Source: Victivallales bacterium (GTDB taxonomy: Bacteria; Verrucomicrobiota; Lentisphaeria; Oligosphaerales; Lenti-02). Taken from it: 6,533 nt of DNA. A program made the translations under genes and the position numbers. The DNA is taken from contig JABGQJ010000437.1 in the NCBI GenBank assembly GCA_018648945.1, positions 1-6,533 on the forward strand. Reading direction: 5' to 3'. Numbering within the stretch: the stretch's first letter is position 1; every line of letters starts with the position of its first letter. The notes beneath the pieces were generated by a model. That model did no database searches and was not told the DNA's origin. It saw only the letters and a list, made by a program, of their open reading frames with translations. Shown in pieces: positions 1 through 6,333 of this stretch.

Positions 1-102
1 CCCGCCACGGGCGGAAGATGCCGAGCTGGCGCTGAGCGTTCCGCGCTGGGTGTCATCTGCCGTGTCCCGGACTCCGCAACGGTGCGTGAGCAGCGGCAAG
101 GC

Positions 103-149
103 GTCCGGCGAGTCGGGTTGTCGCGTAGCGACGGCCCGAATCGCCAGAC
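103..149. repeat. Long imperfect palindrome (REP-like hairpin)
   Basis: The two 22-nt arms (103-124 and 128-149) surround a 3-nt GTA loop. From the loop outward: GTCGC/GCGAC (120-124/128-132), two T.G oppositions, TCGGG/CCCGA (113-117/135-139), one G.A mismatch, GGCGA/TCGCC (107-111/141-145), one C.A mismatch, then GTC/GAC. The T.G positions are wobble pairs only in plus-strand RNA. There is no T run after it, so it is not a classical intrinsic terminator. Its position in a non-coding tail downstream of an operon suits a repetitive extragenic palindrome, but copy number cannot be seen here. Confidence 0.6.
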
Positions 150-162
150 CTCCATGTGGGGT

Positions 163-206
163 CCGGGGAGACGAGTCTCCCCGGCGGGGCTTGGGGCAGC
201 GCCCCA
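163..206. repeat. Paired GC-rich hairpins just past the operon end
   Basis: Two perfect inverted repeats sit 16-59 nt beyond the fucosidase stop. The first, 192-206, is TGGGGC-AGC-GCCCCA. The second, 163-184, has CCGGGGAGAC and GTCTCCCCGG around a 2-nt centre. The GGGGCGCTGCCCC core with a neighbouring GCCCCGCCGGGG stretch (minus strand) resembles intergenic GC-rich repeats known from several GC-rich bacterial genomes (recollection, not searched). No U tract follows on the minus strand, so factor-dependent termination or mRNA 3'-end protection are more likely roles than intrinsic termination. Confidence 0.55.
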
Positions 207-221
207 TTCCCTTCCCCGTTC

Positions 222-1667
222 CTATCCCAGTTGGATGCGGAGGCCCCAGGCAGTGTGACAGGGTTGGGTTGCGGGGCGGGCCACGCGAAGGCCCTCGGGG
301 GTCATGGACCACTCGGGGGGTGCAGCGCAACCGAGGACGGCCACATCCTTGACGTCCTTGCCAGCCAGGCTCTTGACCAGCCATTCCTGCTCTGGCCAGC
401 CGAGGGCAATGGCATAGAGCGTGTTGCCCTTGGTGGTGAAGCGGAAGTCCTGGGCCGTGAAATCGCGCTTCTCCTCCTCCGCGAAATGGCCGGTGGCGAG
501 TTGGGTCGGGCCTTCGCTGTACTGGTGCCACGGGCGGGTGCCGTAGATGGCCTCGCTGTTGACATCCATCCAACTGCCGATCTCGCGCACGGTCCACTCG
601 GCGATCTCGTCGAGCGTGCCATCCGGACGTTGGGTGACGTTCAGGAGCAGGTTGCCATTCTTGCTCACGATATCGACGAGCAGGCGCACCACTTGGGTGG
701 GTGTCTTGTAGGTGCGGCGACTGTCGTAGAACCAACGGCCAATGCAGGTATCCGTCTGCCACGGCGTGTCGCAGATGCCATCGATCACGCCGCGCTCCAT
801 GTCGCGCACACCGATACCCTCCACGTAGTCGCCATGGGAGCGACCGGTCCTGGCGTCGTGCTCGCGCATGTCCTTGAGGTTGTAGACCGCCTCCAGCTTG
901 CCGCCGTGGCGGGCCATGTTGACGTTGTAGAAATGGGCGACCAGCTGGCGACCGACTTCGCCGAAGGGCACTGCTCCATCGCTGTAGAGGAGGTCCGGCT
1001 CATAGGCATCGACCAGGTCCTGGATGCGCTTCAGCCAGCCCTGGGTCCACATCTCGGGGGGATTCGCCGGGTAGGCCGGACTGGTGTCATCGTGCTGTGG
1101 GAAGTAGAGGTCCTCGTAGGCAGGATCATTGCCATCGTAGGGCACGCCCGCGTAGGGGCCGTAGGCATCGCGCCCCTTGTTGGTGTTGAACCAACTCCAG
1201 CAGCGCTCCAGGTGTTCGGTCACGCCGAAGCGGAGCCCGGCAGCTTCCGCAGCCTTCTTCCAGGCCCCGACGATGTCCCGGTGGGGACCGAAGTTGACCG
1301 CGTTCCAACGGTGGTGCTTGGAGTTCCAGAGATCGAAGTTGTCGTGATGCACGCCCATGGAGATGAAGTAACGCGCGCCTGCCTTCTTGTAGAGGTCGAT
1401 CAACGCCTCGGGATCGAATCTCTCGCCCTTCCACAGCTCGATGATATCCTTGTACCCGAACTTCGAGGGGTGGCCGTATGTGCGGCAGTGGTGCTCGTAT
1501 TGCTGGTGTCCCTGCGTATACATGTTGCGGGCATACCAGTCGCCGACCATCGGGCCGCATTGCGGCCCCCAATGGGCCCAAATGCCGAACTTGGCATCGC
1601 GGAACCAGTCGGGACAGGTGTATTGCTTGAGAGAGTCCCACGTGGGTTCGAAGGTAGGGCGGCTCAT
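222..1667 (-). CDS. GH29 alpha-L-fucosidase, cytosolic-looking
   Basis: A 481-residue retaining glycoside hydrolase of family 29 that releases alpha-linked L-fucose from glycans. The catalytic barrel runs from about residue 10 to 380. FGIWAHWGPQCGP (27-39) matches the family's FGIFxHWG strand, and HHDNFDLW (107-114) and WNAVN (121-125) match its HHDGF/W-VxN block. Asp230 in LLYSDGAVP sits at the nucleophile position. KNGNLLLNV (336-344) followed by VNSEAIYGTRPW (369-380) is the classic end of the barrel. The last ~65 residues form the small beta-sandwich domain. The acid/base residue varies in GH29 and I cannot assign it. The start at 1667 is supported by AAAGGA at 1675-1680, 7 nt upstream; an ATG at 1781 would run far into the dehydratase gene. 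With this start there is no signal peptide or lipobox, implying an intracellular enzyme acting on imported fuco-oligosaccharides. It is the last gene of the operon. Confidence 0.93.
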   Translation of the reverse strand: MSRPTFEPTWDSLKQYTCPDWFRDAKFGIWAHWGPQCGPMVGDWYARNMYTQGHQQYEHHCRTYGHPSKFGYKDIIELWKGERFDPEALIDLYKKAGARYFISMGVHHDNFDLWNSKHHRWNAVNFGPHRDIVGAWKKAAEAAGLRFGVTEHLERCWSWFNTNKGRDAYGPYAGVPYDGNDPAYEDLYFPQHDDTSPAYPANPPEMWTQGWLKRIQDLVDAYEPDLLYSDGAVPFGEVGRQLVAHFYNVNMARHGGKLEAVYNLKDMREHDARTGRSHGDYVEGIGVRDMERGVIDGICDTPWQTDTCIGRWFYDSRRTYKTPTQVVRLLVDIVSKNGNLLLNVTQRPDGTLDEIAEWTVREIGSWMDVNSEAIYGTRPWHQYSEGPTQLATGHFAEEEKRDFTAQDFRFTTKGNTLYAIALGWPEQEWLVKSLAGKDVKDVAVLGCAAPPEWSMTPEGLRVARPATQPCHTAWGLRIQLG

Positions 1668-1674
1668 GGGGATG

Positions 1675-1680
1675 TCCTTT
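1675..1680 (-). promoter_or_regulatory. Ribosome binding site of the fucosidase gene
   Basis: AAAGGA on the minus strand, 7 nt before the ATG at 1667. It fixes this start and rules out the longer in-frame start at 1781, which would overlap the dehydratase gene. Confidence 0.75.
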
Positions 1681-1692
1681 AGTAGGGGTCCT

Positions 1693-2826
1693 TTACGCTC
1701 CGAGTTCGGTTGCCTTGGTGAAGCGAGATTCATCGTATTCCAGCCCGAAGCCAATGCCGTCGGGTACACAGACACAGCCATTGCGGACCTCGTCGCAGGC
1801 CCGGTACTCCTGGAATGGCCCGCCGTTCGGGACGAGGGAGGCGAAATGGAGATTCGGCGATGCTTCCAGGCCGGTCTTGGGGCTGTGGGGCGTGACTGGC
1901 AGACCGGCTGCCGCCGCCATGCGGGCGATGCGCAGACAACGGATCATGCCGCCTGCGTAGTAGAGGTCGGGCTGGACGACATCCACGCCCCGCTCGCGGA
2001 TCAACCAGCGGAAGCGGGACAGACTGGAATCCTGCTCGCCCCCCGCGATGGGGAAGTCGAGAGCATCGGCTACGGCCTTGGTGTCTTCGGGTTGCTGCCA
2101 AGGACAAGGCTCTTCCAGGAAGGCAACGCCGTGGTCGGCCAGGAACCGGCCCATCTCGATGGCTTCGTCCACTCGGTAGGAACCATTGGCGTCCACGTAC
2201 ACGGTCACGCGGTCGCCCCAAAGGCGCTCGGCGGCGAGGATCATCTCTCGGTCGCGGCGGCTTTGGTCGGGGGTGTTGCCCATGCGACTGCCGATCTTGA
2301 GCTTCGTCGCCCGGGCACCGGTCTGCTCCAGCAGGGCGTCCACCGCCGCCACCTCTTCCTCGCCGGAGTTCTGTCGTTCGAAGCGGGAGAGGTAAACCGG
2401 GATCTCGTGCCGCAGGACCGTGCCCAGGAACTCGTTCACGGGCAAGCCATCACGCCGCGCCAACAGATCCAGAATCGCCAGCTCCACATGGGCCACACAG
2501 AGCCAGAAGGGAAGCCCGGCGTTCTTGTAGTTGGTGCGGTCGGTGTAGACCGCATCCACCAGTTGTTCCAGGTCTCGCGCGTCGCGCCCGGCAAAGGTGG
2601 CGGCGATGGTGGCCTGGAGAAGCGTGGCCAGGGGGCGCAACTTCGGATTGGCCTGGATTGCCCCCACGCCGCCGTCGCGGTCGCGGATACGGAGATAAAC
2701 CTTGCCATCCAGCGCCAGCACCTCGGGCCGGTCCAGGATCACCGGTTCCCCGACTCGCTTGTGGAGGCCGAGCAGATCAGGCGTCGGATCCAGAGGAGGC
2801 ACGCAGGTGAAGGGATCGGCGGTCAT
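1693..2826 (-). CDS. Enolase-superfamily acid-sugar dehydratase (probable L-fuconate dehydratase)
   Basis: A 377-residue member of the mandelate racemase/muconate lactonising group. The capping domain spans roughly residues 1-140 and the barrel follows. The catalytic set is complete: Lys175 and Lys177 (KLKIG), metal ligands Asp212 (VDANGSY), Glu238 (LEEP) and Glu264 (GGEQD), plus the Asp287/His314 dyad (QPDLYY, TPHSP) of the mandelate racemase subgroup. Such enzymes remove water from aldonates by proton abstraction alpha to the carboxylate. Context points to L-fuconate giving 2-keto-3-deoxy-L-fuconate. It is clearly shorter than the characterised Xanthomonas-type L-fuconate dehydratase (about 440 residues), so it may belong to another subgroup, and galactonate, arabinonate or rhamnonate dehydratase activity cannot be excluded. 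Its ATG overlaps the dehydrogenase TGA by 4 nt, suggesting translational coupling; only a weak GAG-type ribosome site is visible. The stop lies 25 nt before the fucosidase start. Confidence 0.85.
   Translation of the reverse strand: MTADPFTCVPPLDPTPDLLGLHKRVGEPVILDRPEVLALDGKVYLRIRDRDGGVGAIQANPKLRPLATLLQATIAATFAGRDARDLEQLVDAVYTDRTNYKNAGLPFWLCVAHVELAILDLLARRDGLPVNEFLGTVLRHEIPVYLSRFERQNSGEEEVAAVDALLEQTGARATKLKIGSRMGNTPDQSRRDREMILAAERLWGDRVTVYVDANGSYRVDEAIEMGRFLADHGVAFLEEPCPWQQPEDTKAVADALDFPIAGGEQDSSLSRFRWLIRERGVDVVQPDLYYAGGMIRCLRIARMAAAAGLPVTPHSPKTGLEASPNLHFASLVPNGGPFQEYRACDEVRNGCVCVPDGIGFGLEYDESRFTKATELGA
2823..2826 (-). promoter_or_regulatory. ATGA stop/start overlap, translational coupling site
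   Basis: The ATG of the dehydratase and the TGA of the zinc dehydrogenase share four bases. Together with a weak upstream ribosome site this suggests that the dehydratase is translated by coupling to the preceding gene. Confidence 0.75.
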
Positions 2827-3845
2827 GTGGGCATCTCAAGCAGGATCTTGGTGAACTCGGGCGGGTTGGCATCCCAGTCCACCAAGGCCTGGCCGGCCTC
2901 GGCAAATGGATAGACTCGGGTGATGACCTCGTCCACCGGGAAGCTCCCGGCTTCGAGCATCTCGATCACGGTCCGGAAGTTGTCCGGCGTGGCATTGCGC
3001 GATCCGCGGATGTCCAGTTCCTTCTGCACGAAATACTTGGTCTCGTACTCCACGGGCTGCTTTGCGTAGCCGATGTAGACGATGCGCCCGGCAAAGGCGA
3101 CTTCGTCCACGGCAGCGCGGAAGGTCATGGGCAGACCGATGGCCTCGATGGCGACCTCGGGACCGTCACCGTTGGTGAGTTCCTGCAAGGCCTCGTGCAG
3201 ATCACTCGTCACGGAATTGATCGTGTGCGTGGCCCCGGCTTTGCGGGCGAGGGCGAGCTTGTCGTCGTCGATATCCACTGCGACGACGGTCGCGTCCCGG
3301 AAGGCCGCACCGGCCACGGCCCCGAGGCCGATGGCCCCGCAGCCCAGCACGAGAACGGTGTCTTCATCGGTGACCTGCGCCCGGTCGATGGCGTGTCCGC
3401 CCACGGTTAGGGGCTCCACCAGCGCCAGTTCGCGCAGGGAGAGGGAAGGGGAGGTGAAGAGCTTCTCCCAAGGCACGACCAGGAACTCGGTGGCCGCGCC
3501 ATCGCGTTGCACGCCGAAGGTCTCGTTGTTGCGGCAGCAGTTGTACCGCCCGATCCGGCAGGAACTGCAGGTGCCGCAGTTGGTGTAGGGCGAGAGCGTG
3601 ACATTGGCGCCCACAGACCATTCTGCAGGCACATCCGGCCCGACTTCGTCGATGGTCGCGGCAATCTCATGGCCGGGGATGCGCGGGTAGCTGACCATGG
3701 GGTTGAGCCCGCGGTAGGTGTTCAGGTCCGAACCGCAGTAGCCCACCATGCGCACCCGGAGAAGGACTTCTCCGATACCCGGCACAGGCTTGGGGATATC
3801 GAGAAATCCAGTCTGCTTCGTGTCGGTAATCGCGAATGCTCTCAT
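2823..3845 (-). CDS. Zinc-dependent medium-chain alcohol/polyol dehydrogenase
   Basis: A 340-residue MDR-superfamily dehydrogenase. The N-terminal GroES-like domain has the catalytic-zinc residues Cys37 (GYCGSD), His59-Glu60 (PGHE) and Glu144 (VEP). It also has the structural-zinc set Cys90, Cys93, Cys96 and Cys104 (CGTCSSC, then NCC). The Rossmann domain has [10 protein letters not shown] at 167-176, and Asp191 ends the second strand (VAVDIDDDK), which favours NAD+ over NADP+. The start at 3845 is supported by AAGGAA at 3855-3860, 9 nt upstream. An ATG at 3920 would overlap the lactonase and add 25 residues not typical of the family. In this operon it most plausibly oxidises the C4 hydroxyl of 2-keto-3-deoxy-L-fuconate, a step usually done by a short-chain dehydrogenase. 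Alternatives are L-fucose itself, L-fuconate or a lactaldehyde/propanediol-type product. The family call is firm; the substrate is not. Its stop overlaps the next start as ATGA. Confidence 0.87.
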   Translation of the reverse strand: MRAFAITDTKQTGFLDIPKPVPGIGEVLLRVRMVGYCGSDLNTYRGLNPMVSYPRIPGHEIAATIDEVGPDVPAEWSVGANVTLSPYTNCGTCSSCRIGRYNCCRNNETFGVQRDGAATEFLVVPWEKLFTSPSLSLRELALVEPLTVGGHAIDRAQVTDEDTVLVLGCGAIGLGAVAGAAFRDATVVAVDIDDDKLALARKAGATHTINSVTSDLHEALQELTNGDGPEVAIEAIGLPMTFRAAVDEVAFAGRIVYIGYAKQPVEYETKYFVQKELDIRGSRNATPDNFRTVIEMLEAGSFPVDEVITRVYPFAEAGQALVDWDANPPEFTKILLEMPT

Positions 3846-3854
3846 CGGCGATGG

Positions 3855-3860
3855 TTCCTT
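3855..3860 (-). promoter_or_regulatory. Ribosome binding site of the zinc dehydrogenase gene
   Basis: AAGGAA on the minus strand, 9 nt before the ATG at 3845, lying just inside the end of the lactonase gene and the short spacer. It supports the 340-residue protein beginning MRAFAITD. Confidence 0.7.
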
Positions 3861-3864
3861 CTGT

Positions 3865-4695
3865 CTACTGAACGGAATAGGCTTCGAGCGCGGTGCCACC
3901 CAGGACTCGGGCTTGCTCATCGTCGCTCAGTTGGTTGATGAATCGACTCACCAGGTCATGCCAGCGGGCATATTCGCAACCGACGAGGCACACCGGCCAG
4001 TCGGAGCCGAACATCACCCGCCTGGGTCCGAAGGCCTCCAGCACGGTCTCCATGTAGGGGCGCATCTGGTCTTCCGTCCAACCGGTGGGGTCGGCCTCGC
4101 TGACCATGCCGGAGAGCTTGCAGTACACGTTGTCTCGCCGGGCCAATTCACGCAGATTGGTGGCCCAGGGCTCCAGCAGATTCTCGGCGATGCGCGGCTT
4201 GGCGATGTGGTTGAGCACAAACTCCTGGTACGGATGCCGGTCCACGAACTCAATGGTCTGTGGCAGGTGGCGCTCAAGGATCAGGATGTCATAGACCAGC
4301 CCCCACTCCTTCAACAGGGCCACGCCGCGGTTGAAGGCATCGCCCAGGATGAAGTTGTCGTCCGGTTCGCCCTGGATCACATGCCGCACGGCGCGGAACT
4401 TGGGGTCGGGTGCGTAGTATTCCAGGCACTCCTCAATCTTTGGGTCCATGAGGGGGACCCAGCCCACGACGGCGCGTATGAACTCGTTTTCGGCAGCCAT
4501 TTCCAGCAGCCAGTCGGTTTCCTCCAGGGACTGACGCGCCTGGACGGTCACGACCCCGTCCACCCCGGCCCCGGCGATGGTCTCCCGCAGGTCGGTGGGC
4601 AGGTAATCCCGCCGGATGGCGGCCATGTCGTCGCTGATCCAGTCGTACTCCTCGGACGTGTAGATCCAGAAGTGATGGTGGGCGTCTATCTTCAT
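3865..4695 (-). CDS. Amidohydrolase-2 family L-fuconolactonase
   Basis: A 276-residue metal-dependent TIM-barrel hydrolase of the amidohydrolase_2/COG3618 group, normal length for the family. Its N-terminus [10 protein letters not shown] carries the metal-binding HxH of strand 1 (His6/His8). His105 lies in the [12 protein letters not shown] motif typical of sugar lactonases, His163 in LNHIAKP, then YCKLSGM, and Asp232 in FGSDWPV is the strand-8 aspartate. The group hydrolyses aldonolactones, best known for L-fucono- and L-rhamnono-lactone. Hydrolysis of L-fuconolactone to L-fuconate is the call from context, directly after the proposed fucose dehydrogenase step. The start at 4695 is chosen over an ATG at 4710 because GGAG at 4705-4708 lies 9 nt before it, while the upstream ATG has no ribosome site and would add five residues before the conserved strand. 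There is no signal peptide, so it acts in the cytosol. Its stop is 19 nt from the dehydrogenase start. Confidence 0.88.
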   Translation of the reverse strand: MKIDAHHHFWIYTSEEYDWISDDMAAIRRDYLPTDLRETIAGAGVDGVVTVQARQSLEETDWLLEMAAENEFIRAVVGWVPLMDPKIEECLEYYAPDPKFRAVRHVIQGEPDDNFILGDAFNRGVALLKEWGLVYDILILERHLPQTIEFVDRHPYQEFVLNHIAKPRIAENLLEPWATNLRELARRDNVYCKLSGMVSEADPTGWTEDQMRPYMETVLEAFGPRRVMFGSDWPVCLVGCEYARWHDLVSRFINQLSDDEQARVLGGTALEAYSVQ

Positions 4696-4874
4696 ACGAG
4701 CCTGCTCCATTCATGCACATTGTCGCGAAGGCCGCTAGCGTGCGTGAGACCGGTGGGTTGCGCACACAAGCCGGGCGCAGGCGTATCGAGATACGTCAAA
4801 CTCGGCGTTGGGTGAAGGCCGTCGGGGTTGCGTGCGATCGAGGGTTGCAGCAGATGGTTCATGGATTGAGCAGG
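4696..4874 (-). promoter_or_regulatory. 179-nt intergenic gap with a palindrome, possible internal promoter/operator
   Basis: The only sizeable spacer inside the operon. It holds a 14-bp inverted repeat at 4782-4795, CGTATC-GA-GATACG, directly beside a minus-strand TTGACG at 4794-4799 that could serve as a -35 box. I see no convincing -10 hexamer at 16-18 nt, and no hairpin with a T run that would mark a terminator. The palindrome could be an operator for a dimeric regulator or a chance repeat. No open reading frame here is credible. Confidence 0.3.
4705..4708 (-). promoter_or_regulatory. Ribosome binding site of the lactonase gene
   Basis: GGAG on the minus strand, 9 nt before the ATG at 4695. 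It begins within the alternative ATG at 4710, so that upstream ATG is unlikely to be the start. Confidence 0.6.
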
Positions 4875-5267
4875 CTAGGCCGACTCCAGGATGATGTTGC
4901 CGTACTGGGTAGTGTCACCGGTGCGGATCAGGCCAATGGCCTGCGGCACTCGCTTCTTGAAGATGTTCTCGTGGTGCTCGAAGGCTAGCGGGATGCCAGC
5001 GAGGGTGTCGCGGTAGGCTTCGACGGTGGCGGCATCGTTCGCCGCGAGGAACTCCTCGGCCATGAAGGCGTTACCATAGGTATGGCTGGGCAGCACGGCA
5101 CGGAGCACCTGGAGCACGGTAGGCAGGTCGTCGACCAGGCTGATGTCCACGGTCTCGATCATTGGGAAGAACGGGAACCCGCGGTCGGCGATGACGATGG
5201 TGTTGGTGTGGCGGACGCGCGCCAGAAGCGAGAGGATGGCGGGATTGAGGATGCCGGTGCGGATCAT
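4875..5267 (-). CDS. RbsD/FucU-family sugar mutarotase (probable L-fucose mutarotase)
   Basis: A 130-residue protein of the RbsD/FucU fold, which catalyses anomer or pyranose/furanose interconversion of free sugars in the cytosol. Length fits RbsD. Visible family residues are His20 and Asp28 (RHTNTIVIADRGFP), His98 followed by FKK (residues 103-105), IRTG, and the C-terminal Tyr122 and Asn124 in QYGNIIL. The start at 5267 is preferred over an in-frame ATG at 5294: AGGAG at 5278-5282 lies 10 nt upstream of 5267, the protein then begins MIRTGILN as in RbsD, and the upstream ATG would overlap the aldo/keto reductase. The residue pattern (HT, DxGxP, FKK, IRTG) is closer to D-ribose pyranase RbsD than to E. 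coli FucU, whereas YGN resembles FucU. L-fucose as substrate is inferred from the operon. It would supply the anomer used by the adjacent dehydrogenase. A 179-nt gap follows. Confidence 0.85.
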   Translation of the reverse strand: MIRTGILNPAILSLLARVRHTNTIVIADRGFPFFPMIETVDISLVDDLPTVLQVLRAVLPSHTYGNAFMAEEFLAANDAATVEAYRDTLAGIPLAFEHHENIFKKRVPQAIGLIRTGDTTQYGNIILESA

Positions 5268-5277
5268 GGTATGAGTT

Positions 5278-5282
5278 CTCCT
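5278..5282 (-). promoter_or_regulatory. Ribosome binding site of the mutarotase gene
   Basis: AGGAG on the minus strand, 10 nt before the ATG at 5267, in the 19-nt spacer after the aldo/keto reductase. It decides between the start at 5267 and the upstream in-frame ATG at 5294. Confidence 0.7.
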
Positions 5283-5286
5283 GCGA

Positions 5287-6333
5287 TCAGACAAACGGGA
5301 AGTAGGGCTCGATCAGGCCGGCGTAGCGGACGGCTGCCCAGAACTCGGGGGGAATCTCGGCTTGGACAGCAGCCACGTTCTCAGCCACGCGCTTGGGCTT
5401 GCTGGTGTTCAGGGCGGTGCTGACAACGCCCGGCACGGCCATGCCAAACCGCACGCACGCCTCCGCTGGCGACACCCCATGTTCGGCGCAGAGCCCCAGG
5501 AAGCAATCACGCCACGTGAACAGCTTCCGCTCCTTCTCGGGATCGGGCTGGCGGTAGTCGAAGAATGTGCCTCCCACCAGGAAGCCTGCATTGAACACGG
5601 CGGAGTTGATCATCCCAACGCCCTTTCCGTTCAATTCGTCCATGAAGGCGATGAGTTCGGCGGGGTGGGTGTAGATCGTCAGACTGCACGCGAACATGAC
5701 CCAGTCCAGATCCACTTCGCCCGCGAGCTCCTGGATCACACGCCAGTCCTTGGAGCCGACGCCAATGGCCTTGACCCGGCCAGCGGCCTTCAGCTCGAAC
5801 AGGGCCTTGTAGGCCCCGAGAATGTCCTGCCAGCGTCGGTCGCGGTCGGCAGCGGAATCCGCCGCCCCCAGGTATTCGTCCGGATCATGTACGCTGACCA
5901 CTTGCGTGGTGTAGCCCTCGCCCAGCAATTCGCAGCCCTGCTCGTAGCATTCCAGGATGCCATCGTAGCTGATGCACTGGACGGCGTCGTTCTCCAACTC
6001 CGCCCAGGCACCCGGCTCGAAGGTGGGCTCGGGGGTCGTGAGGGGAATGCGTTTCCAGCCGAGTTTGTTGCTGATGACCACGTCCTCAGGGGCGATGCCC
6101 AACTCGCGCAGGCCATTGCCGATCACTTCCAGCGCCAGCCCAGCGCCGTACTTGCCTGCTGTATCCAGCACCACCGGCGCTTCGACGTGTGTGAAGAAGC
6201 CACGCATGATGCCGAGCTTGGTCTCCCATGGCAGAGCTTGGTAGAGATTGCCCAGGCAGCTCGTCCCAAAGATGACCGGTGGCACGCGAAGCCCCGTCCC
6301 TCCTAGCTTATTTTTGACTGTCAAAGGGCTCAT
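5287..6333 (-). CDS. Aldo/keto reductase, probable L-fucose 1-dehydrogenase (D-threo-aldose 1-dehydrogenase type)
   Basis: A 348-residue (beta/alpha)8 aldo/keto reductase. The catalytic tetrad is complete: Asp57 and Tyr62 in LDTAGKYG, Lys90 in SNKLGWKR, and His149 in VSVHDPDEY. The segment around residues 91-125 (GWKR, TTPEPTFEP, ISYDG) resembles the bacterial L-fucose/D-threo-aldose dehydrogenase branch rather than generic short AKRs. The expected cytosolic reaction is NAD(P)+-dependent oxidation of L-fucose at C1 to L-fuconolactone, the first committed step of the oxidative fucose pathway. The family is known for this activity; the substrate here is inferred from neighbours encoding a mutarotase, a lactonase and a fucosidase. 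It is the first gene of the six. An AGGAG at 6345-6349 lies 11 nt before the ATG, slightly long but usable. The stop is 19 nt before the mutarotase start. Other C1 oxidisable sugars of related stereochemistry (L-galactose, D-arabinose) are possible substrates. Confidence 0.88.
   Translation of the reverse strand: MSPLTVKNKLGGTGLRVPPVIFGTSCLGNLYQALPWETKLGIMRGFFTHVEAPVVLDTAGKYGAGLALEVIGNGLRELGIAPEDVVISNKLGWKRIPLTTPEPTFEPGAWAELENDAVQCISYDGILECYEQGCELLGEGYTTQVVSVHDPDEYLGAADSAADRDRRWQDILGAYKALFELKAAGRVKAIGVGSKDWRVIQELAGEVDLDWVMFACSLTIYTHPAELIAFMDELNGKGVGMINSAVFNAGFLVGGTFFDYRQPDPEKERKLFTWRDCFLGLCAEHGVSPAEACVRFGMAVPGVVSTALNTSKPKRVAENVAAVQAEIPPEFWAAVRYAGLIEPYFPFV

Larger units (their letters stand above)
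222..6333 (-). other. Predicted six-gene L-fucose utilisation operon
   Basis: Six same-strand genes are separated by 19, 179, 19, -4 and 25 nt. Their families (sugar dehydrogenase, mutarotase, lactonase, zinc dehydrogenase, acid-sugar dehydratase, fucosidase) correspond to consecutive steps of non-phosphorylative L-fucose oxidation. Co-transcription is inferred from spacing. The 179-nt gap leaves open two units: the first two genes, and the last four. Confidence 0.75.

Noticed and set aside
11..63. Weak inverted repeat (GCGGAAGATG with CATCTGCCGT) that might indicate a structured RNA
   Set aside because: The stem has one mismatch and one terminal wobble around a 33-nt loop in very GC-rich sequence, so it is easily explained by chance.
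163..206. Rho-independent terminator for the operon
   Set aside because: The hairpins are strong, but no T tract follows them on the minus strand, so they were recorded as repeats with a possible 3'-end role instead.
50..352. 100-codon plus-strand open frame across the left non-coding tail
   Set aside because: It is Arg/Gly/Pro-rich, is built largely from the palindromic repeats, and runs into the 3' end of the fucosidase gene; no domain is recognisable.
156..1682. 508-codon plus-strand open frame opposite the fucosidase gene
   Set aside because: Antisense shadow of a GH29 gene with clear family motifs. GC-rich third positions suppress stops on the opposite strand, the product is low-complexity and rich in Val/Ala/Gly/Leu without family motifs, and its start lies in the hairpin repeat.
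1441..2913. 490-codon plus-strand open frame opposite the dehydratase gene
   Set aside because: Antisense to a complete enolase-superfamily gene and spanning three gene boundaries; no recognisable domain and no ribosome site reason to prefer it.
3748..4815. 355-codon plus-strand open frame opposite the lactonase gene
   Set aside because: Antisense shadow; the minus-strand frame carries every amidohydrolase motif, whereas this product resembles nothing.
4713..4988. 91-codon plus-strand frame in the mutarotase-lactonase gap
   Set aside because: Its second half is antisense to the mutarotase gene, it has no convincing ribosome site and it shows no family motif.
5362..6306. 314-codon plus-strand open frame opposite the aldo/keto reductase gene
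   Set aside because: Antisense shadow of a gene with a complete catalytic tetrad; composition is typical of a codon-bias artefact.
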